Shown here piece after piece: positions 24,257 through 32,200 of a stretch of 35,304 bases of DNA. The stretch spans positions 1 to 35,304 of the forward strand of contig JAFWZG010000007.1 of NCBI GenBank assembly GCA_017517385.1, written 5' to 3'. Position 1 is the first letter of the stretch; the number at the start of each line of letters is the position of its first letter. The notes beneath the pieces are model-generated. The model was given only the letters and a program-made list of their open reading frames with translations, did no database searches and had not been told where the DNA came from. The position numbers and the translations under genes were made by a program. The DNA comes from Akkermansia sp. GTDB lineage: Bacteria > Verrucomicrobiota > Verrucomicrobiia > Verrucomicrobiales > Akkermansiaceae.

Positions 24257-25051
24257 ATGAAAGACTTCGTGAATCCGTTAGTCCTGCTGATAGTGGTGGC
24301 TCTGCTGTCCTTCCGCGTGTGTGGTGTGGGAGAGCCGGACGCCTTGCAGATGTGGCTGCTGGTGCTGTGTGCTACGGCTTTTATTGTGGACAGCGCGCTG
24401 GCGGTGGCTCGAGGAATGACTCGACGTCCGGCACTCATGAGCGTGGTGTGGAGCGTGGTGTTCCTCATAGTGGGCTGCACAGGTTGGTTAATGGGGGATG
24501 CTGATTCTTCTGCCTCTGAGGAGGATTATCAGGCGTATCGTTCTCTCTATGAAGCATACCGGCAGGGAGGAAATCCGTATGAGGCCAATGCTGAAGGTGA
24601 TTCCCTGTTGGCAATGGCCGCATACTTGGGCAAGAAGCGCGTGGTGGAAGAGCTGTTGTCACGCGGAAATATCCCCGCCGGGCAGATGGAGGTGGCGGCT
24701 TGCCGTGCCGCTGAGGCGGGGCGTGTAGACGTGCTGGAGCTGCTGCTTGCGGGCGGTGTGCAGGCGAACTCGAAAGCCGCTGATACCACGTTGCTCTGTG
24801 CAGCTGTTCAGAACGGCCAGCGAGCTACTGTGGAGCTTTTATTGCAGGCCGGGGCGGATGCTAATCTGGCGGATGCTGAGGGAACTCCTCCCTTGGTGCA
24901 CGCTGTGCTGGCTGAGTCCATTCCGGTGGTGCGCCTTCTCCTGAAAGCCGGGGCGGATGTTAGCCGTACGGATGCTGCCGGGCGCGACCCTCTCAGTTAC
25001 AGCCGCTCTCCTTCCATGGATTCTGTCCTGACCACGCCTCCTTCAGAGTGA
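24257..25051 (+). CDS. Ankyrin-repeat membrane protein
   Basis: 264 residues. Three predicted transmembrane helices fill the first third: about 6-22, 31-50 and 60-78. The rest is a run of ankyrin repeats ending in three clear ones: TTLLCAAVQNGQRATVELLL, then GTPPLVHAVLAESIPVVRLLL, and LLKAGADVSRTDAAGRDPLSY. The canonical QAGADANLADAEG and KAGADVSRTDAAG turns are intact. The ATG at 24257 follows GGGGGTGAT and a TATAAG box at 24241-24246; the TTG at 24212 would add a non-hydrophobic N terminus and lie above that box. It may be co-transcribed with the ankyrin gene before it. A terminator follows. It may be a membrane scaffold partner of its neighbour. Confidence 0.75.
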   Translation: MKDFVNPLVLLIVVALLSFRVCGVGEPDALQMWLLVLCATAFIVDSALAVARGMTRRPALMSVVWSVVFLIVGCTGWLMGDADSSASEEDYQAYRSLYEAYRQGGNPYEANAEGDSLLAMAAYLGKKRVVEELLSRGNIPAGQMEVAACRAAEAGRVDVLELLLAGGVQANSKAADTTLLCAAVQNGQRATVELLLQAGADANLADAEGTPPLVHAVLAESIPVVRLLLKAGADVSRTDAAGRDPLSYSRSPSMDSVLTTPPSE

Positions 25052-25083
25052 CGCGCGGCTCCGGTACTTTTTTCTTATTAATG

Positions 25084-25120
25084 AAATCGGCGAGCTTTAT
25101 AGGAACTCGCCGATTTTATT
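25084..25120. terminator. Terminator between convergent genes
   Basis: AAATCGGCGAG (25084-25094) pairs perfectly with CTCGCCGATTT (25106-25116), followed by a T-rich tract on the plus strand (to about 25124). It serves the ankyrin gene and may also stop the convergent lipoprotein gene. Confidence 0.85.
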
Positions 25121-25122
25121 TT

Positions 25123-25929
25123 TTATCTGTAGGTGTTGCAGCGGTTAAGCCAGCCAGCAAGCCAGCGTTGCTCTCCGCGAGCTGCTGGCGAGTTTGCCAC
25201 GCGGCGGCGCATCACCTCTGAGGCTGCGCGGGAGAACTCAGCCGTCGCGGCACGCCCCTGAGGATATCCGCGCATTTCTTCTAGCACTTGCAGCAGGCCC
25301 CAGCCTTCCCCCTGATAGCGCTCTGTGGGTTTCAGGCCTTCGCCCTTGAAGTTGACGTAATCTACGAGGCAGTACAGCCCCTGAGTGGTGGCTGCAAGTG
25401 CCTGATAACGCGCTTGAACAGCTTGCGGGTTGCGGCTGGCTTGCATCATGCGGGGCAGGGCTGCGCGTGAACGCAGGATGATGAACTCCGTCTGCAGCTG
25501 CACATGGCCCGCAAGCCAGCGGCGCATGGCATCAGCTCGGCCGCTGCGGTCCGCCTGAAAAGCCGCTTTATTCGGCCAAGGTGCAGGCCCGTGGAAGTAG
25601 GCCGGTACCTGCACGCCTCGGGAGGCTGCGTAGCGCACAAAGGTTGGGAAGCTTTCATCAAAGGGGCCGCTATACCCGGCCGGGTACCAGATGAAGTGCC
25701 CTATACCCAGTGAAGGGAAGTCTTCGCCGGCGTTCCAGCTTACGAGCCCGGGCACGCTGCCTGCACATTCATTCTGCCATATGCGCTGGCCTAACCAGTT
25801 GAGATCTATGCCGTTAAAGTTTGCCGCTGCGGCGGCACGTGGGGCGCGCACTGAGCGGTTAGTGGGGTGGTGAGGCTGGGCGCAGGCCGTTAGTAGCAAG
25901 GGAAGACAAAGCAGAATGTAACTCTTCAT
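25123..25929 (-). CDS. Lipoprotein with a possible lysozyme-like domain
   Basis: 268 residues. A signal peptide with lipobox LLTAC (Cys16) makes it an outer-surface or periplasmic lipoprotein. After a short linker comes IWQNECAG (Glu54), then SWNAGEDFPSLGIGHFIWYP. A Glu followed about 20 residues later by a GIGH motif is the order seen in GH24 phage-type lysozymes, so a murein-cleaving fold is possible. The remaining 180 residues are helical and conserved-looking (ERYQGEGWGLLQVLEEM), with no other motif known to me. The ATG at 25929 was preferred over 25938 because the latter overlaps the -10 box. It stands alone and converges on the ankyrin genes. The lysozyme idea is tentative. Confidence 0.7.
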   Translation of the reverse strand: MKSYILLCLPLLLTACAQPHHPTNRSVRAPRAAAAANFNGIDLNWLGQRIWQNECAGSVPGLVSWNAGEDFPSLGIGHFIWYPAGYSGPFDESFPTFVRYAASRGVQVPAYFHGPAPWPNKAAFQADRSGRADAMRRWLAGHVQLQTEFIILRSRAALPRMMQASRNPQAVQARYQALAATTQGLYCLVDYVNFKGEGLKPTERYQGEGWGLLQVLEEMRGYPQGRAATAEFSRAASEVMRRRVANSPAARGEQRWLAGWLNRCNTYR

Positions 25930-25936
25930 GCCACTC

Positions 25937-25966
25937 ATTCTATCGCGGAGTGCCTGTTGCTGTAAA
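25937..25966 (-). promoter_or_regulatory. Promoter of the lipoprotein gene
   Basis: On the minus strand: TTTACA (25961-25966), an 18-base spacer and TAGAAT (25937-25942), seven bases before the ATG at 25929. Confidence 0.6.
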
Positions 25967-26019
25967 GCGTGAATTGTGCCTTATTTTGACGTACTGAAAA
26001 CTTTTTTTTGACTTTATGC

Positions 26020-26048
26020 TTGACATTGATGCGTTGCTGTGGTAACTT
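26020..26048 (+). promoter_or_regulatory. rpsP promoter
   Basis: TTGACA (26020-26025), a 17-base spacer and TAACTT (26043-26048). Unlike most other genes here it leaves a leader of about 75 bases before the ATG at 26129. Confidence 0.65.
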
Positions 26049-26128
26049 GGCGTCCCACCTTGCCGCCGTGCACAATCAGAATATCACATGCCGCGGCTCG
26101 GGGAACAACCAATCTCATTCATTTTACT

Positions 26129-26374
26129 ATGGTAGCAATCCGTCTCAACCGTCAGGGGTCTAAGGACCGTCCTTACTACAAAATCGTTGTCGTTGACAGC
26201 CGCGCTCGCCGTGATGGCGACTTCATTGAACAGGTGGGTACCTACAACCCCATGGCCGAGGGTGAGAATTACACCCTTGATATGGAGAAGGTTGAAAAGT
26301 GGATTTCCAACGGCGCCCAGCCCAGTGAGACTGTGGCTTCCATGATCAAGAAGGCTCGCGCTGCTAAGGCCTGA
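26129..26374 (+). CDS. rpsP: 30S ribosomal protein bS16
   Basis: 81-residue ribosomal protein of the small subunit, needed for 30S assembly. The N terminus [20 protein letters not shown] is the family signature, followed by [19 protein letters not shown] and a basic C terminus ([10 protein letters not shown]). The length matches the family. The ATG at 26129 fixes the normal N terminus; in-frame codons upstream are leader. In many bacteria rpsP is followed by rimM, trmD and rplS, but here it is a single gene ended by a terminator. Confidence 0.98.
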   Translation: MVAIRLNRQGSKDRPYYKIVVVDSRARRDGDFIEQVGTYNPMAEGENYTLDMEKVEKWISNGAQPSETVASMIKKARAAKA

Positions 26375-26413
26375 GCCCACCACTGACCAAAGATTTTCTT
26401 GGTTGTTTCTAAT

Positions 26414-26457
26414 TGAGTCTGCTGTACTTTAGGGTGCAGCAGGCTTAGTTTTTTTCT
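26414..26457 (+). terminator. Intrinsic terminator of rpsP
   Basis: AGTCTGCTG (26416-26424) pairs with CAGCAGGCT (26437-26445, one G-T pair), followed closely by a run of seven T residues. Confidence 0.85.
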
Positions 26458-26499
26458 TTGTTCAGAGCTAGGGGGCGTGGTATGCTCTTCTCCGAGGCG

Positions 26500-26793
26500 T
26501 TACAGCGGCGCCGCTGTTCGTGTGCCGACAGTAGTGAGGCTGTATATCAGGGTGGCATCATCCAGTTCGCTGGCACGTACTAACACCAGCCCTTGTTGTT
26601 GGAGCTGGGTGAGCAGATGTCGGGTTTGGTTGAAGTTTAGCTTCAACCCTGAACTTAATTGTCGCAGAGAGCTGTGACCACCTGCTGCCAATAATTGCTT
26701 TAAAATCAGCTGCTCGTATATGGATAAGGCGGTGTTTTCTGTTGAGGTCGCCTGAAATCGGCCTGGCTGGGAATAAGGATGCGGGTTTCTCAT
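26500..26793 (-). CDS. Small winged-helix DNA-binding protein
   Basis: 97 residues. After a disordered N terminus (about 1-24) comes a winged helix: IYEQLILKQLLAAGGHSSLRQLSSGLKLN (about 25-53), a recognition helix NQTRHLLTQLQQQGLV, and a wing ending SELDDATLIYSLT. This pattern fits MarR- or ArsR-like regulators reduced to the DNA-binding core. The ATG at 26793 is six bases below a TATAAA box. A GTG at 26811 lies inside the promoter. The operator array of TTAACATT sites overlaps its -35 box, so it probably represses itself. It points away from the AP2-like gene and the marR-RND operon. Its targets beyond itself are unknown. Confidence 0.7.
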   Translation of the reverse strand: MRNPHPYSQPGRFQATSTENTALSIYEQLILKQLLAAGGHSSLRQLSSGLKLNFNQTRHLLTQLQQQGLVLVRASELDDATLIYSLTTVGTRTAAPL

Positions 26794-26799
26794 GCTCTT

Positions 26800-26828
26800 T
26801 TTATAACCCACTGTATTCTAGTTGTCAA
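26800..26828 (-). promoter_or_regulatory. Promoter of the winged-helix gene
   Basis: On the minus strand: perfect TTGACA (26823-26828), a 17-base spacer and TATAAA (26800-26805), six bases before the ATG. The strongest promoter match of the window. Confidence 0.75.
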
Positions 26829-26858
26829 AATGTTAAAAAATTAACATTTTTTAACATT
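26827..26858. promoter_or_regulatory. Operator array of TTAACATT half sites
   Basis: AAAATGTTAA (26827-26836) is the exact reverse complement of 26841-26850, with a four-base A spacer. A third TTAACATT follows at 26851-26858, ten bases after the second. The first arm overlaps the -35 box of the divergent winged-helix gene. Confidence 0.65.
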
Positions 26859-26877
26859 CGAACGGGGTGGAAAAGGC

Positions 26878-26905
26878 TTGACAAATGAAGTATGCTTCAT
26901 AAAAT
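26878..26905 (+). promoter_or_regulatory. Promoter of the AP2-like gene
   Basis: TTGACA (26878-26883), a 16-base spacer and TAAAAT (26900-26905). The spacer is filled by the MarR-type palindrome at 26885-26900. Confidence 0.7.
26885..26900. promoter_or_regulatory. MarR-type operator, copy 1
   Basis: ATGAAGTATGCTTCAT: arms ATGAAG and CTTCAT around four bases. It matches the core of the perfect palindrome in front of marR at 14 of 16 positions. It lies between the -35 and -10 boxes, a repressing position. Confidence 0.7.
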
Positions 26906-26918
26906 AGGGCTATACGTT

Positions 26919-27176
26919 ATGAGCAATGAGAAACACATCACCCGTTACGGGCAGGAGAAAGGACAGGGCTATACCTTTAAGGGGTGGCGCTTGTGTATCA
27001 CCAGAGATGGTAATCGGTTTGTGCGTTATTTTTCTGATTTGAAGAGTGGAGGTCCCGAACAAGGCTTAGCTCAGGCTGTAGAAATGCGTGATGCCATTCT
27101 GCGCGAATTGACTGCCGCGAATGCGGACAGGAAGGAGATTTTCAACCGCTATCGTCGAATGGGGAACGAGTGTTGA
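26919..27176 (+). CDS. Small AP2/ERF-like DNA-binding protein (tentative)
   Basis: 85 residues, basic. The block from WRLCITRDGNRFVRYFSD to QAVEMRDAILREL (about 22-65) has the order of an AP2-type domain: three strands with an aromatic-rich turn, a Gly-rich GGPEQGLAQA link, and a helix with RDxxL. Such domains occur in bacteria as DNA-binding parts of homing endonucleases and small regulators. The fold is my inference from spacing. The ATG at 26919 was chosen because an ATG at 26892 lies inside the promoter. The gene has its own operator, matched by the one in front of marR, so it is probably switched on together with the efflux operon. The tight link suggests a role in the drug response. Confidence 0.55.
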   Translation: MSNEKHITRYGQEKGQGYTFKGWRLCITRDGNRFVRYFSDLKSGGPEQGLAQAVEMRDAILRELTAANADRKEIFNRYRRMGNEC

Positions 27177-27214
27177 AATGGTAGAAAATGCTTTAAAAAG
27201 TTTGACAATTTTTC

Positions 27215-27242
27215 TTGACTTTTCGGCTCAGGAGACTATACT
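27215..27242 (+). promoter_or_regulatory. Promoter of the marR-RND operon
   Basis: TTGACT (27215-27220), a 16-base spacer and TATACT (27237-27242). The predicted transcription start (about 27249) lies just upstream of the operator at 27252. Confidence 0.7.
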
Positions 27243-27251
27243 TGTCGCTGT

Positions 27252-27273
27252 AATATGAAGCTAGCTTCATATT
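27252..27273. promoter_or_regulatory. MarR-type operator, copy 2: perfect 22-bp palindrome
   Basis: AATATGAAGCT (27252-27262) is followed without a gap by its exact reverse complement (27263-27273). It lies immediately downstream of the predicted transcription start, and 10 bases ahead of the marR ATG, a position for autorepression. Confidence 0.8.
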
Positions 27274-27283
27274 GTTTGAAGAT

Positions 27284-27715
27284 ATGGAAACGATGCAAAG
27301 AAGACAGGCTATATCATTCCTGATGAAGCTGATAGCGGATCGGGTATCGACGCTGTTTTCTCTGCATGCCGACATGCCGGTGACGGCAGCTCAAAGCCGT
27401 GTACTGATGTATCTGGAGGTGAAGGGCGGAGGCCCTATGTCACAGCGTGAACTGGAGGAGTATCTTAACGTATCGCATACCACAGCGAAAGGCCTACTGC
27501 AGCGCTTGGAAGAGAAGGGGTATGTTCGTACCGCGTTTGATAGTAAGGATGGGAGAGTGAAGAATGCATATCTCACGGATAAGGCTAGCCAGTGCCGTGA
27601 AGAGCTCTCCAGTCTCATTAATGCCCTGACCGAGCGAATGATGTCAGGGTTAGCCCCCGAAGAAGAAGAGCAGCTTTTCGAGCTGCTGAGGCGAGTGTTC
27701 AGGAATATCAAGTAA
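27284..27715 (+). CDS. MarR family transcriptional regulator of the efflux operon
   Basis: 143 residues. A dimerisation helix (about 5-25, RRQAISFLMKLIADRVSTLF) is followed by a winged helix: TAAQSRVLMYLEVKGG, SQRELEEYLNVSHTTAKGLLQRLEEKGYV (recognition helix about 63-78), and the wing SKDGRVKNAYLTDKA. A C-terminal helix pair (about 105-142) completes the dimer domain. MarR proteins repress efflux and stress genes until a phenolic or drug ligand is bound. It is the first gene of the operon with the RND genes, 19 bases before the adaptor gene, and its own palindrome stands in front. ATG codons at 27284 and 27293 are both possible. Confidence 0.92.
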   Translation: METMQRRQAISFLMKLIADRVSTLFSLHADMPVTAAQSRVLMYLEVKGGGPMSQRELEEYLNVSHTTAKGLLQRLEEKGYVRTAFDSKDGRVKNAYLTDKASQCREELSSLINALTERMMSGLAPEEEEQLFELLRRVFRNIK

Positions 27716-27734
27716 TTTTTAGATTAGGTTAGCA

Positions 27735-29171
27735 ATGAAAGCAAAACATATAGTGACAATGGCGCTTAGCGCGGTGGTGGTAACCGGTTTGACCGGTTGT
27801 GGCGAGAGTGAGGATGGTAAGCCTGGCTTTCTGACACGTGTATATAATGATTTTATTGGAGGTGAGCAGGAAGAGGCTCGCCAGCCCATGCCACCTTTGC
27901 AGGTGTCCGTGATGAAGCTGCGCCGCCAGAACGTGCCCGTGTATGCCACATGGTTCGGTCAGTTGCGTGGTACGGAGCAGGCGGATATTCGTCCTGAGGT
28001 GAGCGGACGCATCGTGGAGCAGGTGTATATAGACGGCTCTCCTTGCGAGAAGGACGATGTGCTTTTCCGTATTGATGATGTGACATATCAGGCCGCCGTG
28101 AACATGGCCATGGCCAACCTTGAGGCTGCCCGCGCCACCGTGCTGCAGGCCGAAGCTGCTGATGCTCAGGCTCAGCAGGATTTGGATCGTAATGCCGCGC
28201 TTGTGCGTAACGGTTCCGTATCCGAAAAAGTTTTCCAGGACGCTGAGCTGGCTAAGCGCCGCACGGGGGCTGCTCTGGCAGCTGCTAATGCTCAGGTGCG
28301 TCAGGCTGAAGCTGCGCTGGACAATGCCCGCATTAACCTGAATCGTTGCACCATTCGTGCTCCTTTCGCCGGTTACGCTTCCGCCGCTACCGTGAGTGTG
28401 GGTGACCACGTGAGCCCCGGTGCCGTGGTGCTGACTCACATGAGCGCCATTACTCCCATCCGCGTGGACTTTGTTGTGACCGGCAAGCACGTGCTGGATA
28501 TTGTGACTCAGACCGGCTTCCGCGATGGGCAGGATATGGATGCACCCTTCACAGAGTTTGACGTGATTCTAGAGGATGGTACACTGTACCCGCACCGGGG
28601 TGTGGTGCGCACCATGGATAGTCAGGTGAACACCTCCACCGGTACAGTGAATTTTATCGGCACCATTCCGAACGATGAGCTGCGCCTGCGCTCCGGTGCT
28701 TCCGTGCAGATTCGTGCAAAGGTGGCCGAGATTGAGAATGCCCTTCTGGTGCCTCGCGCTTCTCTGCTTTCTTCCATGAACCACCGCTTCATTTATGTGG
28801 TGGGGCCTGATAATCAGCCTTATGGTATTGACGTTATTGTTGGGCAGGAAATTGAGGTTGAAGTTCCCACGGCTGATGGTGGCACCGGCATGATGCCCAT
28901 GGTTGCGGTGACGGCCCGCCCCATAACGAATGAGGCCGGCGAGACGCTGGATATGGCCGCCATTCTGAAGAATATCGGCTATGATAACCCGCTGGATGCA
29001 CCTGTTATCGTAGAGGGTGGGCAGATGGCCCAGATTTATGCGAATGCTAATCTCGGCATGAAGCGCGCCGGTATGACAGCCGGATTCGCGCAGATTGCAC
29101 CGAATCCCGCCACGTATAGCTACACGGAACCCCGCACAACGACGCCTTCCGTCACTGCTAAGTCTGAGTAA
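27735..29171 (+). CDS. RND efflux periplasmic adaptor (membrane fusion protein)
   Basis: 478 residues. A lipoprotein signal peptide with lipobox LTGC (Cys22) anchors it in the inner membrane. Order: a beta-barrel/lipoyl start (QNVPVYATWFGQLRGTEQADIRPEVSGRIVEQVYIDGSPCEKDDVLFRID), an alpha hairpin (about 120-200, AAVNMAMANLEAARATVLQAEAADAQAQQDL), the returning lipoyl half (NRCTIRAPFAGYASAATVSVGDHVSPGAVVL), and the beta-barrel and membrane-proximal domain to about 380. It is about 80 residues longer than AcrA, mostly at the C terminus, ending in a Thr/Pro-rich tail. It links the RND pump at 29213 to the outer-membrane factor at 32499. The gene follows marR by 19 bases and is co-transcribed with it. 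Confidence 0.95.
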   Translation: MKAKHIVTMALSAVVVTGLTGCGESEDGKPGFLTRVYNDFIGGEQEEARQPMPPLQVSVMKLRRQNVPVYATWFGQLRGTEQADIRPEVSGRIVEQVYIDGSPCEKDDVLFRIDDVTYQAAVNMAMANLEAARATVLQAEAADAQAQQDLDRNAALVRNGSVSEKVFQDAELAKRRTGAALAAANAQVRQAEAALDNARINLNRCTIRAPFAGYASAATVSVGDHVSPGAVVLTHMSAITPIRVDFVVTGKHVLDIVTQTGFRDGQDMDAPFTEFDVILEDGTLYPHRGVVRTMDSQVNTSTGTVNFIGTIPNDELRLRSGASVQIRAKVAEIENALLVPRASLLSSMNHRFIYVVGPDNQPYGIDVIVGQEIEVEVPTADGGTGMMPMVAVTARPITNEAGETLDMAAILKNIGYDNPLDAPVIVEGGQMAQIYANANLGMKRAGMTAGFAQIAPNPATYSYTEPRTTTPSVTAKSE

Positions 29172-29212
29172 GCTTCCGCCCTGTTTCTCTGAAAAAACTG
29201 TAAGGTTTATAT

Positions 29213-32200
29213 ATGAGTGCCTATTTCATTAAACACCCGGTTATAGCTACGGTTATCGCCGTGCTTACGACTGTGCTGGGTGTGGTCTGCATGATGAATC
29301 TTCCCATCGAGCAGTACCCGGAGATTACCCCTCGCACCATTAATCTCACCGCGGTGTATCCGGGCGCAGATGCTCAGGCCGTGGCAGATTCAGTTGGTAC
29401 GCCCATTGAGCGCCAGATGAATGGCGTGAATCACATGGATTACATGACGTCCGTTTCCTCGAATAACGGTGTTTATAACCTCCAGATTGTGTTCGAGCCC
29501 GGCTCTGATACGGACTTGGATCAAGTGCTTACCAACATGCGCTACGGTCAGGCTCAGTCTCAGGTGCCCACGGAAGTGCTGAACTCAGGCATCACTATTC
29601 GCCAGCAGCCCGGTCTGCCGTTGATGCTCTATTCCCTTACCTCCCCGGATGGCTCCTATGATTCCGTGGACCTCGCTAACTACGCTCAGGTTAAGCTTTT
29701 GGATGAGATTAAGCGCGTACCCGGCGTGGGTGAGGTGACGGTGTATGGTGCCGGCCGTTATGCTATCCGCATCTGGCTGAACACGGTGAAGATGTCCCAC
29801 TTCGGTATTTCTGTTAACGAAGTGCAGGGCGCTATCCGCCAGCAGAACGTCACGAACCCCGGCGGTAAGGTGGGCGCTGACCCTGTGCCCGATGGTCAGG
29901 AATGCACCATCACTATCCGCACGGAGGGCCGCCTCTCCACCCCCGAGCAATTTGAGCAGATTATTGTGCGCCAGCGCGGTGATGAAGTGGTGTACCTGAA
30001 GGATATCGCCACCATTGAGCTCGGCTCGGCGGACTATTCCGTCACCGGCCGTTTGAATCGTCGCCCGGCTGCCAGTGTGGTGATTTTCCAGTCCCCCGGC
30101 TCGAATGCTATTGAGACGGTGGATCGTGTGAGTGCCCTATTGGCGAGTAAGGCCCTTCCTCCGGGCATCGAGGGCAACGTATCGCTGGATACGACCACCT
30201 CTGTGCGTTACTCCATTGAGGAGATTAAGCAGACCTTCATTGAGGCTATCGTGCTGGTGGCTCTGGTGGTGTTCCTTTTCCTGCAGAGCTGGCGCGCTAC
30301 GGCCATTCCGCTCATCGCAGTGCCGGTGTCCCTTATTTCCACCTTCTGTGTGTTCCCCTTGCTGGGCTTCACGCTGAACACTATCTCCCTGCTGGGTATG
30401 GTGCTTGCTATCGGTCTGGTGGTGGATGACGCCATCGTGGTGGTGGAAGCTGTGCAGCACCACATTGAGAAGGGGTTGAACCCCCGCATGGCCTCCTTTG
30501 CTGCCATGCAGGAAGTGAGTGGCCCGGTAATCGCCATTGCTTTGGTGCTGGCTGCCGTGTTCCTTCCCTCACTGATGCTGGAAGGTATTACCGGTACGCT
30601 CTTTAAGCAGTTTGCCATCACCATCGCTATCTCGATGCTCATATCGGCATTCAATGCTCTTACTCTCTCTCCCGCACTCTGCGCACTTATGCTCAAGAGC
30701 AAGGAGGAGAATAATACAATGCCCAAGAATGTGCTGCGCCGCATTGTGTTCAAACTCAATCACGGCATTGCTAAGCCGTTCTTCCGTGTGTTCAATAAGT
30801 GCTATGATTGCACGGCCAGTGTTTACACCCGCATCTGCGGTGGTCTGGCCCGCAAGCTTATCATCTCCATGCCTTTGCTGCTGCTCTTCTGGGTAGCTAT
30901 TAAGCCTGTGAGTGATGAAGTGCCCGGCGCCTTCCTTCCGGATGAAGACCAGGGCTTCCTGCTGGCAGCACTTGTCATGAAGCCTGAGACATCCCTGCAG
31001 CGTGCCATGGTTCAGGCTCAGCGCTTTGAGGATGCCCTTGGCGGTTCCGCTGATAATCCTGATCCCGCTATTAAGAACCTCACCGCTGTGGTCGGCATCA
31101 ATATCCTGAACATGGTGCAGACTCCCGGTGCCGCCATTGCCTTCGTACAGCTGAAGGATTGGAGTGAGCGCGAGGAAAGCGCTGAGGAGGTGCAGAAGCG
31201 CCTGAGTGCCCGCTGTGCTCAGGCCGGTCTTGATGGCATCAGCATGGTGCTCATTCCCCCGGCAATTCCCGGCGTAGGTACGGCAAATGGTGTTACCATG
31301 GTGCTGACGGACTTGGAAGGCCAGGGCGTGGAGTTCCTGTACCAGCAGGTGCAGAAATTTAATCAGGCCGCTGCGGCCCGCAAAGAGGTGGCTTTGTGCC
31401 GTGATATGATGATGGCGGATGTTCCCCAGCGCCACATCTCGCTGGATCGCGCCAAGTGCCAGAAGTTCGGCGTCAATATTAGTGATGCTTACGGTGTGCT
31501 GGCCTCCTATTATGGTTCATCCTTCGTGAACTTCTTTAATGCCTTCGGCCAGCAGTGGCAGGTGTTTATGCAGGCTCGCGGTGAGGACCGCGTCAGTCTG
31601 GACCAGATGAAGGGCTTCTTCGTGATTAACAATCGCGGCGAGCGTGTGCCGCTGGATGCTATCGTGAGTATTTCCGAAATCGCTGATACTGAGTTCGTGA
31701 TGCACCACAACGGTTATAACGCGGCTAAGCTCAATGTCATGCCTCGTCCCGGTGTATCCACCCAGCAGCTCATGGTTGCCATGGAGGAAGTTTTCGAGGA
31801 GACGATGGATAAGACCAAGGTGGGCATGGACTATCAGGATATGTCCTTCCAGGAAAACAAGGTGCGTAACAGTACCGGCCTTGGCACTATTTTCCTCATG
31901 TCCGGCTTCTTTGCCTTCCTTATTCTCGTGGCTCTGTATGAGAAGTGGACGCTGCCCATCTCCGTGTTCATGACGGTGCCCATCGCCGTGCTTGGTGCCT
32001 ATATGGGCCTCTATGTCTGGGAGCTTGACCTTACGCTGTATGCTCAGGTGGGCCTCATCATGCTGGTGGGTCTTGCCGCTAAGAATGCCATTCTTATCGT
32101 GGAGTTTGCTAATCTTGAAATGGAGCGTGGCAAGAGCCTGATGGAGTCTACTCTCACGGCTGCACGCCTGCGCCTGCGTCCCATTATCATGACTTCCTTT

